Assembly (NCBI RefSeq): GCF_028769735.1
Contig: NC_088178.1
Coordinates: 1,302,001-1,366,000 of the forward strand
DNA: 64,000 nt
Direction: 5' to 3'
Source of the DNA: Zonotrichia leucophrys gambelii
Taxonomy: Eukaryota > Chordata > Aves > Passeriformes > Passerellidae
Shown here: piece after piece, positions 11,645 to 21,931 of the stretch
How the letters are laid out: each line of letters begins with the position of its first letter
Numbering within the stretch: the first letter of the stretch is position 1
The notes under the pieces: generated by a model
The model's input: only the letters and a program-made list of their open reading frames with translations
What the model was told of the DNA's origin: nothing
Database searches by the model: none
Program-made: the position numbers and the translations under genes

Positions 11645-11691
11645 CAAGAGAACTTGGGGACATGCTGCCACCATGTCCCCAAGTTCTCTTG
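11645..11691. repeat. Perfect 20-bp inverted repeat with 7-nt loop
   Basis: The left arm CAAGAGAACTTGGGGACATG (11645-11664) is the exact reverse complement of 11672-11691. The loop is CTGCCAC. The match stops abruptly on both sides. No terminal features of a known transposon are visible. Confidence 0.95.
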
Positions 11692-11800
11692 CTTTGTCCC
11701 CTCTGTGCATCCTCCAGCTTCATTCAAGCACCAGGGGGATGAGAGTCTAGAGACTTGTAGTGCAGAGAGCACACAGGCCTGGCTGATGGAGAAAGGGCAC

Positions 11801-12416
11801 TGTGAAAAACGCCAATCACTTGTTTTTAAGATTTTAAAAGTTTAATAGTAATAAAATGGTTAGAAAAATAGTGATACAATTAGAGTAATAGTAATTTGGA
11901 CAATTTGAATTAGGACAATATGAGACAATAGATACAAAGAGTTACAGACAGTCTGGGTACCTTTTTTCTGGGCAGCACGAGCCTGAAAAAGGACCCACGT
12001 TAACAGAGGATTAACCCTTAAAAACAACAGCCTGTTGCATATTCATACACCTCATACATGGTGCATAGATTCCATTCAAATACAGGATTCTGTCTGGTCA
12101 TCACCAACTTCTTCCTCCAAATCTTAATAGCACCTTTGAGGCAGGAAGAAGTTAATTTCTTCTGATAATGGGGCAATAAATTCTCTTTCTCTGAAAGATT
12201 CAGGTTTCCTGTGGTTGCTATCTCACTGCGAGTCCTTTCTTTAAAAAAAAGTATCCTACATAGCATTGTTTCTATTTTAACAATTTTTATAACCTAAAAC
12301 TATATTTAACACAGTACTTAAGAGAATTAATACAGCATTACTTCTTGACACAACACATATAATGTTAAATAGAATATTTGCGAAAAACCTATCATAAAAT
12401 ACACGCATTTTTCACA
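11801..12416 (-). repeat. Solo LTR, family A copy 2 (minus sense), with an open frame
   Basis: TGTGAAAAAC...TTTTTCACA ends and 616 bp, collinear with 7089-7709 and with the reverse complement of 31692-32307. The immediate flanks (GGCAC and GCCCA) do not form a clear 5-bp duplication. On the minus strand an 82-codon frame (12018-12266) corresponds to the second half of the frame in copy 1. Confidence 0.85.
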
Positions 12417-12532
12417 GCCCATCTGCAAGGAGTGCATCACCAGGCCTGAGGGCAGCAGAGACTCCTTGAGGTGCCCTTGGCCAGGCCATAAAGAGAAGTT
12501 GCTCAGTCACACAAAGCCTCCAGGCCCGCTAG

Positions 12533-12808
12533 CAGACTATCAGTAAACCTCAAGGCAGAACCATTGCAGAAGCAAGCAGGAGCATGAACAGCTGGCTGGC
12601 ACCAATCATGGCATCAGTAAAACTGCATGAACAGATATTTGTAACCAATATGAACAGATATCTGTAACCAATAACATGTAAGCTAAAGCTGCGTGGACAG
12701 CTAACAATAGTATAAAAGAACCTATCAAGCAGTAATAAATCAAACAAGATGCATACCTGATATCGAGTCGCTTCTTGGTTCCACACCACTTCTAGATCCC
12801 TTATCTCT
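12533..12808 (+). repeat. LTR-like promoter/polyadenylation module, family F
   Basis: Three CCAAT motifs (in ACCAATCATG, ACCAATATG and ACCAATAAC) are followed by TATAAAAG at 12711 and AATAAA at 12734-12739. The sequence then ends CTTATCTCTACA. This packing of CCAAT, TATA and AATAAA within ~150 bp is typical of a retroviral LTR. Boundaries are approximate and no target duplication was established. Confidence 0.55.
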
Positions 12809-12969
12809 ACATCAGGGCTGGGGTTTTGCTGACTTCTGTCTGCAGGGAGATAAAGGATGGCAGTGAGTGGAACAATTTTGGCTGAAATGCTGGTCAGGAC
12901 TTTCAGGGAGTGTCCTGCAAGAGGGAGGAATCAGCACTTGGATGCATGTTGGAGTCCTGGCTGCTGAGA

Positions 12970-13534
12970 ATTTGAGACTTTCTGTGCTGACAGGCACTGA
13001 CTCCCAAGAGAACGCTGCACTGACGTGAGGCCGTGGAGAAGCTTCCAAAATGGAATGATAGAACTGGGATTGTGGGTGGGGAGTTTGAATAGAAGTGTGC
13101 AATATCACAGGGTGGAAAACTTAAGAGTTTAAGGTTTCAGAATATAGTAATATATGTAAAGCAAGATGGAGGGTTTAGGGCAGTGGCTGGTCCTTCTTCT
13201 TCACCTTCTCCTTCTTCTTCACCTTCTTCTCCCTGGATTTGTGTGGTTTTGTGTAATTGGATAAAAAAGTCCCCATTGCAGGCCATGGGTGGTTGGTTAT
13301 TGGGTTAAAAGTAAAAATAATCCACGTGTCATTTCTTAACTGGACAGTTTATCCTTAAAAGGCCTTGTAGAGAGAGAGAGAGAGATGGGGCTCCATTTTT
13401 AGTGTGTTAGAGTGAAGAGCTGTAGAGCTCAGGGTTGGTGAGACTGTAACATGGATAAGAACTAATAAACACCAGAAATACCATCTCGTACATTTAATCC
13501 CAACCCTGGCAAAAACGAAGATAAAAACTCGACA
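12970..13534 (+). repeat. LTR-like repeat family D, copy 2
   Basis: From TGTGCTGACAGGCACTGA (12983) it matches the reverse complement of 5453-5981, including an AATAAA near 13467 and an end near GATAAAAACTCGACA. Similarity also covers ~15-20 bp to the left, which is the uninterrupted version of the site disrupted by the nested LTR at 5986. A (CTTCTTCAC)-type pyrimidine tract at about 13195-13232 is specific to this copy. Confidence 0.65.
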
Positions 13535-13708
13535 GAGGCAGAAGCTCCCAGTGCCAGTTATGGCCACCAGCAGCCCACAGCAAAGACCCTGATGGCAGCA
13601 GTGACCTGTGCAGCTGCTGCTCTGCTCCTTGCAGGGATCCTGTGCACAGCCCTGGCACTTGTCCTGTGCCACTGCAACCCCACAGCTCTGGAACGCTGTT
13701 GGATTTTC

Positions 13709-14103
13709 TGTGACCCCTGTCCTTGGAAGGAAATGATGAATCTGACTCCATGTTCTTAGAAGGCTGATATTGTAATATCATATCATATCATATCATGTCA
13801 TATCATGTCATATCATATTATGCAGAAAGGATACTTATAGAAGGCTAGAAGATACTAAAGAGAAATCATGACTCTCTCCTCCAGAATCTGACACAGCTTG
13901 GCCCCTGATTGGCCAATAAGTCAAAACAATTCACATGAAACCAATGAAACAACCACCTGTTGGATAAACAATGTCCAAACCACATTCCAAAGCAGCAAAA
14001 CACAGGAGAAGCAAATGAGATAATATTGTTTTCCTTTTTCTCTGAGGCTTCTCAGGAGACAAATCCTGGGCAAAGGGATTTTTCAGGAAATATGATGGTG
14101 ACA
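13709..14103 (-). repeat. Solo LTR-like repeat, family B (minus sense), with TATCA array
   Basis: On the minus strand it begins TGTCACCATCATATTTCCTG and ends GGGGTCACA. It shares the CAATCAGGGGCC-side CCAAT block and the AATCC/TTGTCTCC block with other B copies. At about 13774-13820 it has a (TATCA)n array at the place where the copy at 5986 has (TTATA)n. Confidence 0.75.
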
Positions 14104-14604
14104 GAATGTGTTTAATCTGTGCCTTGGAGTGCTCTGGAGACATGGATGCTTCAACTGGCAGATGGATCTCAGCCTGTCCTGTCACTAACACCCACCCTGT
14201 GCAGAATAAAATGCATGTGGTGACAAAATAAACCCTTCAAGGAGACAGGACCTCAGGATGGTTCAGACTGGAATTGGAAATTACCATCCCCTTCTTTCCA
14301 TCTGAGCCTTACCTGAGTCACCTCCCCAGCCCAGCATCAGGGTCTGCACGGGATGTGAGAAGGGATTTCAAACAAAATAATAATTTATTTCTGCTGCTTA
14401 AGGAAACAGAACAGTCAGCCAAGGCACCCTGGTTCAAACCAAGTGCAGCAATAGCATTTAACTGCTGAATGTGCTGGAATCCTCCTGGTTCAGGATTTCC
14501 TCCTGAAATCCTCCTGCTCCTTCGCTGCTGGTATCAAGCAGGGAACCTGAGAAAATGGCATTCTCCTTTGTGCATTCTTGGTCTTCTGTGGTTTGGATTT
14601 TGCA
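14104..14604. other. Intergenic spacer, no gene recognised
   Basis: Roughly 500 bp between two family B copies. Frames are short and featureless, with no repeat family assigned. Confidence 0.4.
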
Positions 14605-14988
14605 GCCATAATATTTTATGAAAAATCCTTTTGCTAGGATTATTTCTCCTGAGAAGCCTCAGAGGAAAAGAAACACAATAATTATCTGCTGCTGTGGAAT
14701 GCAACAGGTGCATCTGTGATTGGTGTCATGTGGTTGTTTTTAATTAATGGCCGATCACAGTCCGGCTGTCTCAGACTGTCTGGTCAGTCACAAGATTTTA
14801 TTATCATTCCATTCCTTTCCTTTCTAGCTTTTTGATGAAATCCTTTCTTCTATTCTTTTAGTATAGTTTTCGTATATAATTTTCTTTTAATATAATATGT
14901 ATCATAAAATAATAAATCAGCCTTCTGAAACATGGAGTCAGATTCTCATCTCTTTCCTCGTCCTGGGACCCGTGCGAACACCACCACA
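14605..14988 (+). repeat. Solo LTR-like repeat, family B
   Basis: It carries the ATTTTATGAAAAATCCTTTT start block, the CTGCTGTGGAATGCAACAGG block, AATAATAAATCAGCC, and an end near CGAACACCACCACA. The 5' end is uncertain by ~20 bp. Confidence 0.7.
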
Positions 14989-16422
14989 GGATTTCTCCTT
15001 CAGGACTGTAATGAAAGTTAAATCTCAGATACCTGTTCTTCATGCAGGAATCCCATCAGGAGGCACAGGTGCTCCCCTCTGTGGCCTTTTCCTCTGACAT
15101 ATTTTGCCTCTGTGTTGACATAAACCTCACAGGAGTGAGGAGAGAGAAGCACCAGGGGAAATGGATGTGCCCAGCCCAGAGCTGAAGAGAACATGCAGCC
15201 CAGTCCTGGGAGCCATTCAGGTGGCCCAAAAGCCCAGCAGCTGCCCAAGGTGAATTATATAAATAAATTCTATACATATCATTATTATATAAATGAATTC
15301 TATAAATATAAATAAATTCCCCAGGGAGTTAGGTGACCTGCTGGCTTTCAGCCCCCTGGAATGACCTGACCAAGGGGAACCAGAGGAATCCCCAACAACA
15401 AAAGAAATCTGGACAGGGAGAGTTTTTCAGCTGTTGTTGAAGGAAGCTGGTTGTGGAATGTGGGGAGAAGAGAGAGGGAGAGTTAAAATAAAATATATGT
15501 GGTGGTCTGTAAGGGGGGAGAGAAGGTGATTCTCTCACAGCCCATGGGGAATGGGGAGGCAGCTGAGGGAGAGGAAAGCGTGTTGTGATTTGGAATTCCA
15601 CCTGCAGCTTTGAGTCTCTTTGCTGCCCAGAGGAATGAGCAGCTCATTTCCAATCAAACCTGGAGTTCCCAGTGCAAAAAAGCCTTTGTGCTGTTCCCCA
15701 GCTGCTGGTACAGGCCATGTGCAGGAAGAGAGCACCAGGCTCTCCTCATCACCCCCAGAGATCAATCAGCAACAAGCTGTCAAGTTTTCTTCTTCCTCAT
15801 TTCCTTTATTTTTTTTTTTTCAGTCATTAAAATCAACCAGAAATTCACACGCAACGTGTCTCACCTTGCAGCAGAATTACTCTGTCTTTACTCATCTCCT
15901 CCTCTCTGCTGTGCCGAACCTCAGCCACTTAGTCATGCCTAAAATTCCACTTCTGTAACCATGATGTAATAAATGTGTCAGAGCGCTGGGAGAATGAAAG
16001 CAATATCTGAATGTACCCCTCTTTCCTTTCCCCTGTCTCTAACCACCAAACTCCTTCCCAACCTGGTAAAAATGTGCCAGAGTCTGTGCAGCTCCTGGGG
16101 CTGGAAGTGACCCCACACAGGACATTGTGACAGAAACTCAGAGAGCCCAGGGCTGGCTTCAGGGGGGAAAAAAAAGGAGGTAAAAAGAGATTAAAAAATA
16201 AATCTGTGATGTAACCCCTTGGTTACAGCCCATCCTGAGCCTACACAAGGTTTGCAAGGCACTGGGACCTGGTCTGATGTAATGGGAAACAGCATCTAAT
16301 ACACATCAGCCCCAAGAGAGGCCAAATCCCTGCCAAGCAGCTCTCTGTGCTGAACAAAACAGAATAAATATTTGCCATAAATATTTGCCATAAATATTTG
16401 CAGAGCCCCAGTTTGGGCAGCC
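14989..16422. other. Intergenic sequence, no gene recognised
   Basis: No recognisable gene. A local duplication of an AATTCTATA(C/A)AT-type block occurs at 15252-15320, an ATATTTGCCATAA repeat occurs at about 16367-16395, and an A/T-rich tract lies near 15800. Confidence 0.4.
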
Positions 16423-16891
16423 AAATTTTCCTCTCTGTTCCCCCTTCTCCTTTACTCTATTCCCCTGTTTCTATTTCTTTATCCAGCTCCCTCAAGAAAT
16501 TCAGGTTTATTATTTGTGTTCAGCCTCTGCTAAAGAAGCTGTGATCCGAGCATTGAGCATCCAGTTCAAATGAGCTTCCCTTCCCCTAAAGGGCAAAATT
16601 TATTGCTAGAGGAGTTGATGAGAACCCTTTCCCAATAATTTTGTTAATTTTTTTATTCAGCATCAGAACAAATTTGAAAATAAGTTTTCTAATTAATAAA
16701 ATTCTCAAGGGGGAACAAATTTAAACTTTCCAGAGCTAGGAAAAACTGTCAAGAGGAGTGAAAATTTCTTTCTGATGTGGCCACTTTTGAAAAGGATATC
16801 CTCACTTTATGACATTAACATGGAATGCAAAAAAAAAAAAAAGCAACAGTTTGGGAGTTCAAACCACAGGTTTTAAATTGTTCCACCCAAA
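16423..16891 (+). repeat. 469-bp segment duplicated in FASLG intron 2
   Basis: Collinear with 30068-30544 from AAATTTTCCTCTCTG to TTGTTCCACCCAAA in the same orientation, with scattered substitutions and small indels. Flanking sequence on either side is unrelated, and no FASLG exon-like sequence accompanies it. It is either an old interspersed repeat or a duplicated intron fragment. Confidence 0.8.
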
Positions 16892-17313
16892 CAGCTGCCC
16901 ACAGGAGCTTTCAGTGTGCCAGGCAGAGGGAGCAGACCAGAGAACTCTGATCAGGAGATGATCTGGGCTCCTCACCTCTTGTCAGCCTATTTCTCTGCAG
17001 AGGGGCATGGAGCCTATTTACAGCCTATTTCTCTGCAAAGAGGGGTCTCTGGAGCCTGTAAATCTCTGGAAACATCTGGTGCTGGAACCCCAGAGGCACC
17101 TTCATACCCGAGCCAGGCTGCTCCACCAGGGGAAAGAGAACCCAAACATCCCAAACATCCCAATGCTCACCCTGCTGGTGCACCTGGGATTGCCTCTCTC
17201 ATGCCCACACCCTTCCCTTGCTGGGGAGAGAACAGAATACTTGGAAAGTTCCGATTAAATTTCAATAATTTATTTTTATTTTGAAAAGTTTTAAGTAAAA
17301 CCCAAGAGCTATT

Positions 17314-17675
17314 AAAATCACGGAGTGGTTTGGCCTAAAGTTGGCTCCAACACCCCCAGTTTATGGCAGGGACCCCTCCTGCTTGCTCAAAGTCCCATCA
17401 CACCCCACCAGGCCTTGGGCACTTCCAGGGATGGGGCACCCACAGCTTCTCTGGGCACTGCCAGGGCCTCACCACCCTCAGAGGGAGCAATTTCTTCCCA
17501 ATGCCCCATCTAAACCTGCTCCCTTTCAGTTTAAAGCCATTCCCCTTTTTCCTGTCGCTCCACGCTCTTGTCAGGAGCCCCTTCCCAGCTCTCTGGCACT
17601 GGAAGGGGCTCTGAGGCCTCTCTGGAAATTTCTCCAGGCTGAATAAGCCCAACTCCCTCAGCCTGAGAGAGCCCA
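17314..17675 (-). mobile_element. CR1 LINE 3'-end fragment
   Basis: The + strand reads as the reverse complement of a bird CR1 3' end. Blocks include CCAGGGATGGGGCACCCACA, CTTCTCTGGGCA, GCCTCACCACCCTCAGAG, TTTCAGTTTAAAGCCATTCC and CTCCAGGCTGAATAAGCCCA. Only the 3' untranslated part and adjacent sequence remain, with no reverse transcriptase frame. Such 5'-truncated copies are the usual form in bird genomes. Confidence 0.85.
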
Positions 17676-18143
17676 ATGTCAGCATTAAACACTCATTGAG
17701 TATTGAATGGTAACAATTAGCAAAAATGTCTTTCAATGAACAGCTAATTTGCTAGATGGGGGGTTGACTTTGTCAAAGTCGGTGTGGCACAAGCAGCCTA
17801 TGAATTGAGAAGGCCCAATCCTGCCCTGAGCTCACTCCCAGGCCGCAGGCAGAGCCCAGGAGCTCAGCATGGCTTTGCTCTGGCCATGCAGGGATGTTTG
17901 AGGGAGGGATCACAGAGCAGAACCAGCACCACATCCCACTGGGCCCCTGACCAGGAGCAAACCTGGGAGCCCCAGCCTGGTCCTGCAGCAGCTCTGCCCT
18001 CCTCAGGAGGCCCAGAACTGTTGGTAACAGCACTGACCACCCCTCTGTGCCCCTGCCCATCCTCTGTGCCCCTGCCCACCCCTCTGTGCCCTTGGCATCC
18101 CAGGTAAGGACAGATCTCATCCCCTCCCAAGGGCTCCCCTCAT

Positions 18144-18524
18144 TGTCACAGACATCTTTTAGGAAAAATCCTTTCCTTAGGATTTTTCCTCCTGAGGAGC
18201 TGACAGGCCTCAGGAACAAAATGCAAACAATGGTTATCTGCTGCTGTGGAATGCAACAGGTGCATCTGTGATTGGTCTCATGTGGTTGCTTGTAATTAAT
18301 GGCCAATCACAGCCCAGCTGGCTTGCACTCTGTCCAAGACACAAACCTTTGTTATCGTTCCTTTCTATTTTTAGCTAGCCTTCTGATGAAATCCTTTCTT
18401 CTATTCTTTTAGTATAGTTTTAATATAATATATATCATAAAATAATAAATCAGCCTTCTGAAACATGGAGTCAGATCCTCATCTCTTCCCTCATCCTCAG
18501 ATCCCTGTGAACACCGTCACACCA
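18144..18524 (+). repeat. Solo LTR-like repeat, family B
   Basis: It starts TGTCACAGACATC and ends GTGAACACCGTCACACCA. TCAT is found on both sides (18140-18143 and 18525-18528), consistent with a 4-bp target duplication. The internal blocks match the copies at 742 and 63799 closely. Confidence 0.75.
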
Positions 18525-18939
18525 TCATCCTGCCCCAGAGCTGGCTGCAGCCACAGCCTGCATGGGCACTGTGGGGTGACCCAGAGAGCCCTTTGGGATC
18601 CTCCCAGCCCTTCCAGCCCCGTGCCAGCAGACAGAGGAGCCTCAGGGCAGGTTCCCTGTGTGCCCAAATGCCCTGCCTCTCTCCAGGCTGCTCCCAGTAA
18701 CAAGGGAAGCCCCTGATGTGCTCGGCTGGTTTGGCTGCAGGCAGCTGCACAAAGAGCTTCCTGTGGGAACTCAGCGCATCCCTTTGGATGTCCAGAGTTG
18801 CCGAGAACCTTGTCGGGGGGGGGGCTCAGAGACCCTGGCATGCTGCCCAGAGCACCTGGGGATTTGATTTTGACCCTTGGAGCAAGTTGCCAGCTTTGTA
18901 TGAGGACCTGAAAGTCACACAGGTTTGAATGGTGTAATA

Positions 18940-19290
18940 ATAAGATGTTCACAGGGTGAAAATGTAGATTTTAGGGGTTTTGGTATGGGGGTTATGGGGA
19001 CAAGATGGAGGAATCAGGCCGTGTCTAGACCTTCTTTCTTGTTCTTGTTCTCCATTTTCTGCAGTGATGTTGGCACTTTGGGATTGGTTTGGAGTAGAAG
19101 TGCACTGCCTAACATGGGTGATAGGTATTGGGAATTAAGTGTAAATATGTTATATGCAGTTTGTAGTATAAAAAGACAAGACTGCCTTGTGGGCAGTCAG
19201 AGTGCCTGTGGCTGCCCTGCAGAGCAGACCTCGGCGTGGCAGAAAGAAAATTTTATAGATAAGAATTAATAAACAACCTCAAGACCAGAC
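18940..19290 (+). repeat. LTR-like module with TATA and poly(A) signals, family E
   Basis: A TATAAAAAG box near 19167 is followed by a G/C-rich transcribed part and then GATAAGAATTAATAAACAACC (AATAAA at 19268-19273). The AATAAA context resembles that of family D (GATAAGAACTAATAAACACC), so the two are probably related LTRs. Boundaries are not defined. Confidence 0.5.
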
Positions 19291-20215
19291 AGTGAAGAGC
19301 CCAGACTCGTTCTTCAGCTGCTTCAGAGACACCCTACACATCTCGGGGCAGCAATTATCAACAGCCAACCCAAGAGCTTCCCACTCCCCACTGGGATGTC
19401 CCATCACCAGGAGAGCAGCACAGCCCAAAGATCGAGCAGAAGAGGACAGCAATTCCCAGCCTTTCCTGAAAAGCTCTGGATGCAGCAGCTCCATCCCTGT
19501 GCTGTGCAGTTTCACCCTCTGATACGTGCACAGAGAAAGTCAAGCCAGAAGACCCCTGAATTTCATCCTTTTGAGATACTTTCCACCCTGAGAAATGCAG
19601 TGGAAACATCAGCAATGTCAGCAGGGCTGCAGTTTTCCCCTCCCACTGGCCACAGCAGTAGCCAGACCACTGAGAGGTTTCAAAGAAATAAACTTCCCTG
19701 AAGCAGATAACACAAACCACAGCGAGCTGAGAGCAGCACAGGGCAAAGGAAACAAATGCTGGGGCTGCTGAGGAGCCCCAGGCACTGAGAGCAGCAGCAG
19801 AGCTGCAGAGGGACCAGTGCAGCCTCTGTGTCCTGCCTGTGACAGTGACAGTGACAGCCCCAGGGTCAGAACCCCGTGGAGCTGACACCAGGGTGAGCAA
19901 ATGGGGTTTGGGGTTAATTTACACCACTTTGTTTCTTTGCCCTTCAGACCACTCTGTGAAAGTGCTTCTGGGGCCAGAGCTCACTCAGGTGGAGCCCTTG
20001 GGGACAGACAGCAGCAATTCTGCTCAGCCACCAGTGCCCAGCTCCAAACTGTGCATTGAGATCAGCCCCTTCCTGCTGGGCTGGGGCTGCCTGCTCTGTG
20101 CTGCTCACCCCACACCTCCCCTGGCCCCAGATCCTGATGTTTCCTGAGCTCCAAAGCCTCATGGAGAGGGCCCTGTGCAGTGTGCCAAGCAGGCAGCTAA
20201 GAGGGATGATGGCGC
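19291..20215. other. Intergenic sequence, no gene recognised
   Basis: Moderately GC-rich unique-looking sequence. Frames on both strands (for example 19358-19900, minus) have no recognisable domain and no gene-like splice structure. Confidence 0.4.
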
Positions 20216-20596
20216 TGTCATATTTTCTGGAAAATCCCTTTGCCAGGATTTCTTCTCCTGGGAAGCTGAGAAGCCTCAGAGAAAAAATGAAAACAATAAT
20301 TATCTGATTGCTTCTCCTGTGTTTGCTGCTCTGGAGATTGTTCATCCAACATGTGAATTGTTTTTAATTAATGACCAATCACCATCAGCTGTGTTGGGCT
20401 CTGAAGAGTCAGTCAGAGCTTTCATTGTCATATTCTTGTTAAACCTTCTGTCTGTATCCCTCTCTTTCTTCAGTATAGTTCTAGTATAGCATTCTATAAT
20501 ATAATATAATATAATATAATAATAAATCAGCCTCCTGAGAACATGGAGTCAGATTCTCATCTCTCATCTTGTCCTGGGGACTCCACCAACACCACA
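20216..20596 (+). repeat. Solo LTR-like repeat, family B, with ATAAT array
   Basis: Starts TGTCATATTTTCTGGAAAATCC and ends ACTCCACCAACACCACA. A short (ATAAT)n array at about 20493-20522 precedes AATAAATCAGCC, the same internal location as the arrays in the copies at 5986 and 13709. Confidence 0.75.
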
Positions 20597-20908
20597 GGAA
20601 GAGGCTCCCAGGTTTCTGCCATGCTGGAGAAGGAATGGGGCCCTGAGCCCTGATCACAGAGGCCTTGCCGTGGCCCAGCACCAAATGAGGAGAGGACAGC
20701 ACCACTCACTAGAAAAATACATATTTACCACTATTTACCATCTGTGTTTTTCTCAGGAGGGAACATCCCACAGCAAAGCCATGCACTGACAGTGCCAGTG
20801 TCGCCAGCTGCACCAGGACAGGGGTGGCAGAGCAGCCCCATGGGGAGCCCTCATGTGCTGAAGGGGCAGGAGAGAGCTTGAGGTGCTGCTTTCACCTCAA
20901 ACCCCAGT
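20597..20908. other. Spacer left of the provirus
   Basis: About 310 bp of sequence without a recognised feature. It ends at the 5-bp duplicated target GCCCT (20909-20913). Confidence 0.5.
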
Positions 20909-20913
20909 GCCCT
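20909..20913. other. Target-site duplication, left (GCCCT)
   Basis: An exact 5-bp match to the sequence that follows the 3' LTR at 27470-27474. It fixes both outer edges of the provirus. Confidence 0.9.
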
Positions 20914-21495
20914 TGTCGTGGGGTGACAGCCTTTATCCCAATATCGTGTGTTATGTCTGGCAGCTGTGCCTTTTCCCCCCACACCCCCCCCCCCCGGCAG
21001 TCTGGCTGTGGCGGGATGGGGAAGAGAGGAAGGGGGGGGGGGGGGGGGGGGGTGTGACCAGGCACTTTTTTGCTTTTGGCTTTTGGCTTTTGGCTTTTGC
21101 TGCTTGGCTTTTGCTAGCTGCTTGCTTGCTTGCTTGCTTGCTTTTTGCTTTTGCGCTGTTTTTTTTTTTTTCCTTTTTCTTTTGTTCTCTCTCTCTCTCT
21201 TACCCTCCCCTGAAGATACTGGACCGGCTCCGGATTCTGGCCTGCGAGCTCCAGGACACCCGAAGCCTGCTAGAGAAGATTCGGCGCCCTCCACGACACA
21301 GTCTGGTCCCTTTTCTTTTCTTGTGTTGGGGAGTGTTCTTTTGTTACTTGTAAATAAATAGGTTTTGTTTTCCACTTTGCTCCTCCGAGAAATTCCTTCC
21401 CGAACCCGGTGTTGGGGGAGGGGTGGTTGGAGGTTTGTTTTGTTCTGGGGGGCTCCCTCTTGGAGATTTCCCCTAATTTGTCCTAAACCAGGACA
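20914..21495 (+). repeat. 5' LTR of the provirus
   Basis: Begins TGTCGTGGGGTGACAG and ends CTAAACCAGGACA. It contains a C run (about 20984-20996), a run of 21 G (21032-21052), a CTTTTGG/CTTGC-rich stretch, a T run, and AATAAA at 21353-21358 as the likely polyadenylation signal. Differences from the 3' LTR are seen only in these homopolymer or short-repeat tracts. Long open frames across it on both strands come from its low-complexity composition. Confidence 0.93.
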
Positions 21496-21504
21496 ATAAA
21501 TTTT

Positions 21505-21522
21505 TGGTGCGTTGGCCGGGAA
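21505..21522 (+). promoter_or_regulatory. Primer binding site matching tRNA-Gly(UCC)
   Basis: TGGTGCGTTGGCCGGGAA lies nine bases after the end of the 5' LTR. It is complementary over 18 bases to the 3' end of vertebrate tRNA-Gly(UCC), including CCA, as I recall that tRNA. The Gly(GCC) and Gly(CCC) species would mismatch at one position. Confidence 0.8.
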
Positions 21523-21607
21523 ACCGGAGGCCAAAAACAGTGGAAAAAAAACCTATAACAATAATATTTTGGTTTTGGTTGTTTTGTGGGCATATTGGTG
21601 ATTCATA

Positions 21608-21931
21608 ATGTCATTTGGAGTGGAAGCTTGCCGGTTTTTCTGGTCCCTAGGGGCTTTTGAAGTTTTAATACCTTTGTGGTCCCTAGGGTTATTTCCTTAC
21701 CCCAAAATAGCTCTGATGTTGTCCCTAATAAGTAGCTTTTGTAAGCGGGGGGCACTAACCAGAATAATCATTGTGCTGGCCTTATGTGTGATGATGTGTC
21801 GGATAACAGTGCTGGACTTTATTTCAGGAATGTATGGATTGTTGTCATGGCTGTGTACTCAGTTTGTTTGGGGAGAAGAAGAGGAAGGGCTTTTCAGCCT
21901 TTGTCTTCCTTCTTCTCCTACAAATTGTTGA
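21608..21931 (+). CDS. Hydrophobic open frame overlapping the start of gag
   Basis: A 107-codon frame, one base shifted from gag and overlapping its first ~148 bases. It starts at the first ATG after the primer site region. Its product would be strongly hydrophobic, with a likely membrane segment around residues 52-72 (beginning RIIIVLALCVMM) and a Trp/Cys-rich end. It may be a leader or accessory frame, or the 5' part of gag displaced by a frameshift. I cannot decide between these from one copy. Confidence 0.4.
   Translation: MSFGVEACRFFWSLGAFEVLIPLWSLGLFPYPKIALMLSLISSFCKRGALTRIIIVLALCVMMCRITVLDFISGMYGLLSWLCTQFVWGEEEEGLFSLCLPSSPTNC

Noticed and set aside
16423..16891. FASLG pseudogene
   Set aside because: Only intron-like sequence matches; no trace of exon 2, 3 or 4 was found around it.
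1..20908. TNFSF18 or TNFSF4, expected beyond FASLG in vertebrate synteny
   Set aside because: No TNF homology domain or matching exon was recognised in this flank; in mammals these genes lie far from FASLG.
20851..21534. 227-codon Lys-rich antisense frame across the 5' LTR (also in the 3' LTR)
   Set aside because: It resembles the situation of antisense retroviral genes, but the sequence is mostly homopolymer and short-repeat translation, and its openness in both LTRs follows from their identity.
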